Positions 28,801 through 39,971 of a DNA stretch of 64,000 bases are shown piece by piece. Origin of the DNA: Ostrinia nubilalis. Lineage: Eukaryota; Arthropoda; Insecta; Lepidoptera; Crambidae. The notes under the pieces are model-generated. The model had not been told where the DNA came from, ran no database searches, and saw only the letters and a program-made list of their open reading frames with translations. Each line of letters begins with the position of its first letter. Positions within the stretch are counted from its first letter, which is position 1. The stretch is from positions 11,957,001-12,021,000 of the forward strand of contig NC_087110.1 in the NCBI RefSeq assembly GCF_963855985.1, written 5' to 3'. Made by a program: the position numbers and the translations under genes.

Positions 28801-31800
28801 TATTAGCATCATATTATGTATTATTATGTTCAATACAAACAATCATTAAGTTACACTCACCCCAACCGCGTCTCCGCATTGCATCGAATCCTATGAAAAT
28901 GTGGTTTTTGGACATAGCGATACCTACTTATTTTTCACAATTTTTATTTTTAAAAATTACTGGTCGATAGGTTACTTTATTTTAATGAATAAATGTTATT
29001 AAAAGTTTTTTTCTAAAACTGATAGTTTAGCTGGAAAAAAATATTTTCCATCCCAATAGTACGCCGGCTGCGCTCGATTCGGATATAGTGACGTCACGCG
29101 GCCCTGCGTACGTTGACTTTTAGCGGCAAAAACGGCCTATGTTTATTACTTAATATCTTCGTAAGTAATGGTCCGATTTGGATAATTCAAAAAGATATAT
29201 CTTTCTCGTGTCTTAAAGATTAACGTAGATACTAGTTTTATTGAATTTTCTACAACAGTACTGATCCTCATTGACGCGCCTCTATGCCAGGGTTTTTATG
29301 TTCCTGGTCAGGCTATACTTATTTAACTCTCAGTGCCTTGAGGCAACTTAAAAAAGTACATTCTGTGTTTTTATTATTATTTAGGCAGTTAAATACTGCA
29401 CAGTATTTAGTACACCATTTTCTTTATTTTCTTCCATCATACACAAGAATACGCGTGCGTGAGTCAATGTTCGCTCGTATGTGAGGCCTTGTCGAATAGT
29501 ATCCTGTAGGTGGGCCATCGTGCGTGTTTTGTTTTCGATGTAAACTCGCGGAGATGAACAGGCCTGGTAATACGTACTCTTCGTATAGTCGGCCAGAAAA
29601 ACGCTCTAACTGTCCAATTTATAAAGATACGAGCAATAATAGCTCTTATCGTTCTATTGCCTCCTATCAACTTTCAACCTTAAAGCAATACGATAGAGCA
29701 CATTCTCGGCCGGCTGTGCATTACTCTTAGGTACGATGCCCATTGACCGGCGCGCGACGGAGCGCGTCGGAGCGCACTCACACGGCCGTAAAGAAAATAG
29801 AATTTTATTAACAGTTTTTAGTCGTAATTTGCTTACAACTGATTAACTGACATTTCAATCAATTCAATCCGGACGAACATGAATGACAGAAATGTCAGTT
29901 AATCAGTTGTAAGCAATAACGACTCTAAGAACTGTTAATAAAATACTACCTATATCCTTAGTGCGCTCCGACGCGCGCCGGTCAATGGGCATCGTACCTT
30001 AGACCAGGCCTGTTCATCTCCGCGAGTTTACATCGAAAACAAAACACGCACGATGGCCCACCTACAGGATACTATTCGACAAGGCCTCACATACGAGGAG
30101 GAGATATCACGCACGCGTATTCTTGTGTATGATGGAAGAAAATAAAGAAAATGGTGTACTAAATACTGTGCAGTATTTAACTGCCTAAATAATAATAAAA
30201 ACACAGAATGTACTTTTTTAAGTTGCCTCAAGACACTGCGAGGTAAATAAGTAGTTAATATTATTCATGATAATTCATGCTAAATCATGTATTTCCTCCG
30301 CCATTTTCCGCAGTTTGGCACCTCACGCCACATCATTTTACCGAACTCAGCCCTATAGCTTCGGCGCAGTGCCGATCACTGACGTTTGTCAACAAAATGG
30401 TGCTTGACTCTTGAGACAGGCTAAATTACACCATATTGTTAATGACATTGAGCATACATTTTTTTAAATACCTTCGCGAAGTAAAACTTCTGTACGTAGT
30501 ACTTATTATTATTCTGTGCTTAGACTAGGCGCAGACCATCGACTTTTAGTTGGCCGATAGTTGTGCCTGATTTTAAATTGTATGAAGAATCGGCCAAATC
30601 GAATCGGCGTAATGTGCGCGCTTCCATACATGCCCATACTGATCAACTGCCCGACTAAACTACCGGCCGATAAAAAATCAATGGTCTGCGCCTGGGCTTC
30701 GAACGCACAGCGCTAGAGCAGCCCGGTCTGTGCCGGCGCTGCGTACAAGCCGTGCCAGAGCGACAGGCTTGCGTGACGTCCGCCGCTTTGTGTTGGGTGA
30801 TGGTTGCCGGGTCGGACAGTTTTGCTTCATTTTGTGTGTTTTTTGTGTCTACTTGCATGGTTTTGGGTGTTATAACTAGAGTTGCCGCGAATAGTGGTTA
30901 TAGCGAATAGTCGAATACCGATTAATCGCCATTCACTTTGGCGAATAGTCGAATAACTCGACATTACTATTCGACATAAAAACATTAAAATTATTTCTAA
31001 TTTCTTCTAAGGTTGTGATAAAAGAAAACAATAAAGTTAAAGAAATCTGTTTCATGTTATACATACCTACATAATATGTAGTAAATTTTGGACATGTTTA
31101 AAAGAATCATCTAGTGAGCAACCTACTGAAGAGCACCCCAAGAATGCCACTGCTGAAGAAATCGCCCACTACATCGCATTAGCAAAGGCTAACAGAAAAA
31201 TAAACCCATATGAATGGTGGACTTTGAGTACCAATAAGAATAGATTTCCTATATTAAGTAAGCTTGCTAAACGATACTTAATCACACCAGCAAGCTCTGT
31301 TTATTCAGAAAGAATATTTTCCGAGGCAGGTTTAATTTACGAGGAAAAACCAAACCGACTTGCTGCCGAACGTGCAGAAAAAAATTTTTTTTTGCACCAC
31401 AATCTGCCTCTGTTGGATTTTAAATATTAATTAAAAAGCCTAACTTAATTTCATGAATATGATAGGCACAGGTACATATTACAAATAATAATTGATTGTG
31501 TATTGTTTTATTAGGGAAAATAATAAAAATATTATTATTTTTAACTCATTAGTTTTTTTGTTCACGAAAAGTTTATTTTAGACGACTATTCGCCGAATGC
31601 CGAATAATACTAGCTACTATTCGGTATTCGACGAATATCAAAAAAATGTCGAGTAATGCCGAATACCGAATAATAGCGATTATTCGCGGCAACTGTAGTT
31701 ATAACCGCTATTTAAAAAGAAAAAATGAAATGTTTGGTAATAGTACATACTACAGATGCTAGCACGTCAGATTATGAATTATTATTAAAGCGCATCTATT

Positions 31801-34800
31801 ACAACATAATAATGTGTTGCAACTTGCAGTGTAGCTTGATGTGCCGTCGTCTGTACAGCTACGAACCAGACTACAACAAAAATGTTCAATGTTTCCAATA
31901 GATTTTGAATTTAATGTCAATGGTGTTAAGTCCAAAATCGGTGCCAAATCTTTTTCTGAACTGAATTAAAACCATTTCATTTTACACGCCTCGGCTTTTC
32001 TGATTTTGTTTCTTTTCTGGGATCGTTCTTATTCTCTTTACGTTACATGATCTTGTTTAAAGTGTCCTAATTGAAATTTACTATAGTCTGGTCTGTGAGC
32101 ACGTAGAATTTTGTCCAATGACCCCAAGCTACCCTAGCGCGTAATTATGTTGCTATCGCGCTCGCACACTCACTGTGGGCGCGCGTCGCACAGTCGCGAC
32201 AGCAATATAATTACGCGCGAGCGATAAGGATGGGGTCATTGGACAAAATTCTACGCGCTCACAGACCGGGCTTTAGTCATGTTTGCGAGCATAATGTATC
32301 GCGAACATTTGACGATTACGACGATGTTTTAAAAAGACACGTGACGTCACCTAGACGAATAATAAAATGTGAACGTACCTTAATGCTGACGTATGTTTCC
32401 GCAGCGGTGGAGAAGCAGTTAAGCGCGTCGATGAAGCAGTTGTCAGTGTCAGCAGCGGACGCAGTTGCAACAACGGCCGCGCCGCAGCAGCACCTAAGCT
32501 CACACCATAGGCCCAAGGTATGCTTATTAATAAACTATAGATAAGGGTTCCGTTTTTGCCATTTGGCTACGGAACCCTAAAAATGTAGTAAACATTTTAG
32601 GTGTAGTCTATTTTATATTTTTCAGATAAAATAACTTTTCATCTGCAAACTAAGTTTGACACATTTTAACAGTTACTGTATTTCAGTTGGGCACTCTTGT
32701 CAGAGTAGTCGTAGTTGCGCTAACGAGGTACACGGTGGGGTGTTTGATGTCATCTCCGAGGGTAACTCTCCTGGCGATGCGCTTCCATTTCTGACGGTTA
32801 GAGGCGTCGCGAGTACTCATATCAATTACTGGTTATGTAACCTTTAAAAATGGCTACCTTATTTGCGCTAACTAGATGGCGCCATTGACGAGTGATAGGA
32901 CCTTACTAGCCAGTGGTGCCAACTTGGTGAATGAACATACTGCAAAATCCATCTTGTGTGAATTTAAGCGACAGGAGGACTAGCGTCGTTAACAGGTGTG
33001 CACTCAAGTGACAGAAGACCTTTCGTATTTGCACTTACCAGGATGGTGCCCTTGTAAGGTACTATCACTCGCTAGTAGCTAAGACCAGTGATGCCAATTA
33101 GAGCGTATAGACTAAGACTTGATTGTTTTGTTTTGCCAACAGCAGACGGGCGCGCAAAATGTGTACGCACAGCACGCCGTCAGTCATCATCCGCCTGTAT
33201 ACGGAGCCAACGTCTACGCGCCGCAGGTAACTTACAACTACCCTCCTTTTACGTTAGTAAAGATACACATAAAAGACCATAATGTTCCCTTAGGAGTATT
33301 GTTCTGGCTAATGTCCCGAGCGCAGATCTTGAGCACTTTTTTGATCAGTACAACTACAGCATGACATTTCTTTTGAGTAAACTATGTGTAAATCATTCCA
33401 GCTCAATAGCCACTTAAAATGTGATCCGCGCGTTATGCCTACATTTGACATTAATTAAGTTTTTTGTTTAGACTTTGTTGAGAGATAAATCTGTTCATAC
33501 CGTCTAGGTTTAAAAACTCCATCGGTTCCAAAACAAAATGTCCGCATAAATCATTTGATGTCGATCGAGTTTAAATTGTTACAAGTCACACTGTAAGCCC
33601 TGCCGTTATAATGTCCCATCCTCTACATAATGATCGATAGACGATCGAATTTAAATTGAATCAGAATCAGAATCATCATTTATTTGCTATAAATGTGGTA
33701 CAGGAGATGGATACAGTTAATGGTTAGGTCTCACAATTAGTCATTTCTGACATGCAAATATTAAATTAATTAATTATTAAACATTTCAATAAATTCCAAT
33801 ATTATCAATGTAAGATGTCAATATAAATGTTATATTGTTTCAAGTCGCACCATAAGCCCTGCCGTTATAAGGTCCCATTCTCAACTGTACTTAATCTAAT
33901 TTATCTGCAGGTGAACTCAACGAACGCGTCGCTAACGGGCGCGAGCGCAGCCATGACCGCCGCGTATCCGTCCAGCGTCACGCTCACGCAGTACCAGCCC
34001 ATGATCAACTCCTACCAGGTCGGTACTTCTACACTATCTACACTAATATTATAAAGAGGAAAACTTTGTTTGTTTGGTTGGTTGTAATGAATAGGCTCAA
34101 AAACTACTGGACCGTTTTTAAAAATTCTTTCACCATTCGAAAGCTACATTATCCACGAGTAACATAGGCTACATTTTATTTTGGAAAATAATAGGGTTCC
34201 GTAAAATATGTAGATAATGTAGTCCACGCGCGCGAAGCCGCGGGCGGAAAGCTAGGCTTTTATATAGAAACTAGCGACCAGCCCCAGCTTCGCACAGGAA
34301 CTAACTTTGAAACCTTCCTCTTGTATTACTCTAAAAAAACAGCATCAAAATCTAAAGTAAAGTTTTAAAGATATAAGCATACATAGGAACAAAATAGCGG
34401 AAAGCGACTTTGTTTTATACTATGTAATGATAATGACTAAAGCCTGGTCCGTGAGCACGTAGAATTTCGTCCAATGACCCCAAACTACCCATCCTTATCG
34501 CTCGCATGTAATTATATTGCTGTCGCGACTGTGCGACGGGCGCCCGCAGTGAGTGTGCGAGCGCGACAGCAACATAATTACTGTAGAAAGGAGACTATAG
34601 AAAGCTCCGCCAATGGACCACCGACCACAGACACCGGTGGCTATCGTACATCCTTTGATAGCACGTAAATTGTGTTGAGTGCCACTCGATACAAATCAAG
34701 GTGACATGTTTCGCAAACTGAGTCACGAATGGCTGCCACTGGTAACGTGTTGCGAGTGAATGCCACTCCCTACCTGTGTGCGGAAATTTCATACAAAACC

Positions 34801-37800
34801 TGTTAATATCATGTCGATGGCTACTAGTGACTGGCCAGTGGCAGGTTTATACATGGCCTAACAAAATAGTGAGTGTTGGCGACAGATCTAGTAACACCGG
34901 TGCTGGGCTATAGTAGGTATCATGTATGCACTCTAGCCTAGTAACGGTGTTAGCCATCTTGTTTTTCTACATACTTATTCGATACGATAGTTTTGTTACC
35001 TTGTTTTATTTTACATGATCAAGAATACAGTTTAGTTCAACATTTCTGTAGCTAACAAGTGAGGATCAATCTTTTGAATTGTGAATGCACAACTAAAAAA
35101 AAAAAATATCTTTCGACAATTTCACACAGCGCTATCTAGCCCCAAAGTAAGCAATTAATATGCTTGCGTTATGGGTGCTAGTTTAACGGATATACTACAT
35201 ATATACTTTTTAAATACATACATATTATACATAGTAACACCCAGACCCGTCACAGAAATTAAAATTCATCATTTCAATTTCTGCCCGGCCGGGAATCGAA
35301 CCCGGGACCTCTCGGCATAGTAGTCCGTTTTAGAACCACTACACCAAACGGCCGACTAAAGATGTTCTTTCTCTGTACAGCAAACGTCATCGTCAGCGGC
35401 AGGCTACGGCGGCAGCGCGCTATACACGGCGGCGCCGTACTACGCGCCCGCTGCGCACGCGCCACACACGCCGCCTACGAAGCACTCGCACGCGCCGCAC
35501 GCACAGGTGAGAATAATAATAAGTACTACGTACAGAAGTTTTACTTCGCGAAGGTATTTAAAAAAATGTATGCTCAATGTCATTAACAATATCGTGTAAT
35601 TTAGCCTGTCTCAAGAGTCAAGCACCATTTTGTTGACAAACGTCAGTGATCGGCACTGCGCCGAAGCTATAGGGCTGACTTCGGTAAAATGATGTGACGT
35701 GAGGTGCCAAACTGCGGAAAATGGCGGAGGAAATACATGATTTAGCATGAATTATCGTGAATAATATTACCTACTTATTTACCTCTCAGTGTCTTGAGGC
35801 AACTTAAAAAAGTACATTCTGTGTTTTTATTATTATTTAGGCAGTTAAATACTGCACAGTATTTAGTACACCATTTTCTTTATTTTCTTCCATCATACAC
35901 AAGAATACGCGTGCGTGAGTCAATGTTCGCTCGTATGTGAGGCCTTGTCGAATAGTATCCTGTAGGTGGGCCATCGAGCGTGTTTTGTTTTCGATGTAAA
36001 CTCGCGGAGATGAACAGGCCTGCCTCAGCCTCGAGTTTAGCGGGCAGCGGGGCGGGAGCGGTAGCGGCAGGATCTTATGCGTAAAATCAAATAGACCGGT
36101 TCTCGAAACCAGCGGCGCAGCAGCGGCAACGAGCGGGCAGCGCACTCCTTCTTTTGCGCACAATAAATCGAGCGTTAGGAATAAATTTGAATCGAAATAA
36201 AATTGTCGCCGTTGTTCAGACATTTCGTTTGCGAATAAAAACAAATATCTCGACAACACAACCCCGAACACAACACTTCGCCGCTAAAGCGCCGCGCGAG
36301 CTGCCCGCTTGTTTCGAGAACGGGTCTGCGTTGCCCGCCCCGCTCCCGCGCCGCCGCCGCTCCCGCCCCGCTGCCCGCTAAACTCGAGGCTGAGGCCTTA
36401 AGGTCGAGATCAGCGCGGCTCCGGCAGCGCGCTATACACGGCGGCGCCGTACTACCGCACACGCCGCCCACCAAGCACTCGCACGCGCCGCACGCACAGG
36501 TGAGCCTTGTGTTAAGGCCTTAAGGTTCAAATGCGTTTGAGCATCGAAAAACGTAGACAAAGTTGACTTATAAAGATAGCAGAGGCGCTGGAAGCAGGCC
36601 GCAAGCGCAACTAACCGGCCAATCTAGAAATCAATGAGGGATCGTATAGGCCAGGGGTGGCCAACCGGTCGATCGCGACTTAGTCCAGTCGATCGTGGCA
36701 AGGCAAAAAATACTATATGATTGTGTACTAAACTATGCTGTTTCATTTAAGATTTCAAGATATGTAAGTGGTAGATCGCCCAGGGTTTCGTTAGTAAACA
36801 GTAGATCTTATGTCTAATCAAGTTCATTAGTGGACGTTCTGTGACTGAAATCATGATGGATGATCAAAGGCAGCCAAAGCCGTGACCGAGACGAGAGACC
36901 TCGACCGTTACATGACTTAAAACTATGTATAAACATTAGTTTGCGAGCGAAACCGAGACAGCTTAGTCAAGTATAGGTCACGATCTCCCATCGCATTATC
37001 TTGTCTCGATCGTTTGAGTTTGGCAACTACTGCGTTTAATTGCGGTTAACACTGCTGTAACGCAAACTTAAAAATAAACTGCAAATATTGATTTTAATAG
37101 TTGTATTGACCGTCATAACGTTTTTGTCCGCAGTACGACAGTTCGGTGACGCCTAGCAGTAGCCTAACGAGCACGTCCACGACACAAACCTCCACAGCCA
37201 AAGTAGCCACAACCACCACATGTGAGTACATTATGTAGTATTATCGGTACATCAAGGAAAGCATCTGGGTAGCTCAGGCCCGGTCAACGTCAAACGTTAT
37301 GCAGGTAGTAAGCTTCCCGCGGACGGAAGGTCTTTGTCCAGTAGTGAACGTTCCTCAGTTAAAATTACGTTTGCCTGTACGTTTTGGATACTTTTAACGG
37401 TGTGCCGTAAGCTCGTACGACTTAGGTCGAGTTCGTACTACGGCTAAACCCCGGCGGTTTTTAACCCCGTGATTTTATAACTAACTAAAAGTCTTGCAAT
37501 CGTCAGCTTTTTCCCGCGTATACGTTTCGGGCGTTCTCGCGGTTTGGCAGTTTACCGCTTGCGAAAAAAACCGTAATGCGGACTCGGCCTTAGTTTGATT
37601 CGTAAGAGCTATGTTTCACCGGGACACCATGGCGGCGCAACCAGTCGCCGCTACCAACAAAATGTATAGAGCTTTGCGCAACCAAACGGACACCAGGTGA
37701 GTAACTCTCTATAGAGCTGTATACATTTTGTTGGTAGCCGGCGACTGGTTGCGCCGCCATGGTGTCCCGGTGAAATATAGCCCTAAGACACATCCTTTGA

Positions 37801-37970
37801 ACCGTGCTTCTCCGCAGCGCACGCAGCAGCAGCAGCGGCAGCGGCAGCAGCAGCGGCGGGCAGCGCGGGCAGCACGCACCACGCCAGCGCGGCCAGCACC
37901 GCGCCCGCGCCCGCCGCCAGCGCCGCGCCCGCCGCCATGTCCAACGCAGGTAGGGACGGTGTCAGCGCAC

Positions 37971-38027
<57 letters not shown>

Positions 38028-38142
38028 GCGGGCAGCGCGGGCAGCACGCACCACGCCAGCGCGGCCAGCACCGCGCCCGCGCCCGCCGCCAGCGCCGCGC
38101 CCGCCGCCATGTCCAACGCAGGTAGGGACGGTGTCAGCGCAC

Positions 38143-38220
<78 letters not shown>

Positions 38221-38316
38221 CGCACCACGCCAGCGCGGCCAGCACCGCGCCCGCGCCCGCCGCCAGCGCCGCGCCCGCCGCCATGTCCAACGCAGGTAGG
38301 GACGGTGTCAGCGCAC

Positions 38317-38376
<60 letters not shown>

Positions 38377-38472
38377 CGCACCACGCCAGCGCGGCCAGCA
38401 CCGCGCCCGCGCCCGCCGCCAGCGCCGCGCCCGCCGCCATGTCCAACGCAGGTAGGGACGGTGTCAGCGCAC

Positions 38473-38514
<42 letters not shown>

Positions 38515-38610
38515 CGCACCACGCCAGCGCGGCCAGCACCGCGCCCGCGCCCGCCGCCAGCGCCGCGCCCGCCGCCATGTCCAACGCAGGTAGGGACGGT
38601 GTCAGCGCAC

Positions 38611-38655
<45 letters not shown>

Positions 38656-38751
38656 CGCACCACGCCAGCGCGGCCAGCACCGCGCCCGCGCCCGCCGCCA
38701 GCGCCGCGCCCGCCGCCATGTCCAACGCAGGTAGGGACGGTGTCAGCGCAC

Positions 38752-38793
<42 letters not shown>

Positions 38794-38889
38794 CGCACCA
38801 CGCCAGCGCGGCCAGCACCGCGCCCGCGCCCGCCGCCAGCGCCGCGCCCGCCGCCATGTCCAACGCAGGTAGGGACGGTGTCAGCGCAC

Positions 38890-38937
<48 letters not shown>

Positions 38938-39033
38938 CGCACCACGCCAGCGCGGCCAGCACCGCGCCCGCGCCCGCCGCCAGCGCCGCGCCCGCCGCCA
39001 TGTCCAACGCAGGTAGGGACGGTGTCAGCGCAC

Positions 39034-39072
<39 letters not shown>

Positions 39073-39211
39073 GCAGCAGCAGCGGCAGCAGCAGCGGCGG
39101 GCAGCGCGGGCAGCACGCACCACGCCAGCGCGGCCAGCACCGCGCCCGCGCCCGCCGCCAGCGCCGCGCCCGCCGCCATGTCCAACGCAGGTAGGGACGG
39201 TGTCAGCGCAC

Positions 39212-39250
<39 letters not shown>

Positions 39251-39389
39251 GCAGCAGCAGCGGCAGCAGCAGCGGCGGGCAGCGCGGGCAGCACGCACCA
39301 CGCCAGCGCGGCCAGCACCGCGCCCGCGCCCGCCGCCAGCGCCGCGCCCGCCGCCATGTCCAACGCAGGTAGGGACGGTGTCAGCGCAC

Positions 39390-39428
<39 letters not shown>

Positions 39429-39567
39429 GCAGCAGCAGCGGCAGCAGCAGCGGCGGGCAGCGCGGGCAGCACGCACCACGCCAGCGCGGCCAGCACCGCG
39501 CCCGCGCCCGCCGCCAGCGCCGCGCCCGCCGCCATGTCCAACGCAGGTAGGGACGGTGTCAGCGCAC

Positions 39568-39606
<39 letters not shown>

Positions 39607-39926
39607 GCAGCAGCAGCGGCAGCAGCAGCGGCGGGCAGCGCGGGCAGCACGCACCACGCCAGCGCGGCCAGCACCGCGCCCGCGCCCGCCGCCAGCGCCG
39701 CGCCCGCCGCCATGTCCAACGCAGGTAGGGACGGTGTCAGCGCACGCAGCAGCAGCAGCAGCAGCAGCAGCAGCGGCAGCAGCAGCGGCAGCAGCAGCGG
39801 CAGCAGCAGCGGCGGGCAGCGCGGGCAGCACGCACCACGCCAGCGCGGCCAGCACCGCGCCCGCGCCCGCCGCCAGCGCCGCGCCCGCCGCCATGTCCAA
39901 CGCAGGTAGGGACGGTGTCAGCGCAC

Positions 39927-39971
<45 letters not shown>

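Larger units (their letters stand above)
26520..29275. mobile_element. Palindromic element nested inside the TA-flanked transposon
   Basis: Ends AATGAGGATCA... and ...TGATCCTCATT; inner arms around CTATCAGTTTTAGA (near 26746) and TCTAAAACTGATAG (near 29013). The relative at 48238-48980 lacks it, continuing from GCGCATCAATT directly to the GTGCAACACTGAGTA side, which marks it as an insertion. Confidence 0.55.
24492..29315. mobile_element. TA-flanked transposon with AGCCTGACCAGGAACATAAA ends
   Basis: Ends AAGCCTGACCAGGAACATAA and TTATGTTCCTGGTCAGGCTA with TA at 24490-24491 and 29316-29317. Carries a decayed protein-coding remnant on the minus strand (25205-25740) and nested insertions (26520-29275, 26917-28079, 28360-28800). 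An internally deleted, inverted relative is 48238-48980. Confidence 0.8.
24217..29573. mobile_element. Copy B of the 7-bp-TSD element, interrupted by a 4.8-kb nest
   Basis: Left part 24224-24489, right part from 29318 to 29566; target duplication GTAATAC at 24217-24223 and 29567-29573. Joining the two parts restores the continuous sequence of copy A (AATATTAACTACTTATTT), apart from the inserted element and its TA duplication. Confidence 0.8.

Noticed and set aside
28369..28842. Pro/Gly-rich coding region
   Set aside because: Frames come from the poly-C minisatellite and have no splice or homology support.
35280..35355. tRNA gene on the minus strand
   Set aside because: A- and B-boxes are present, but a long non-tRNA tail and imperfect acceptor stem fit a SINE better.
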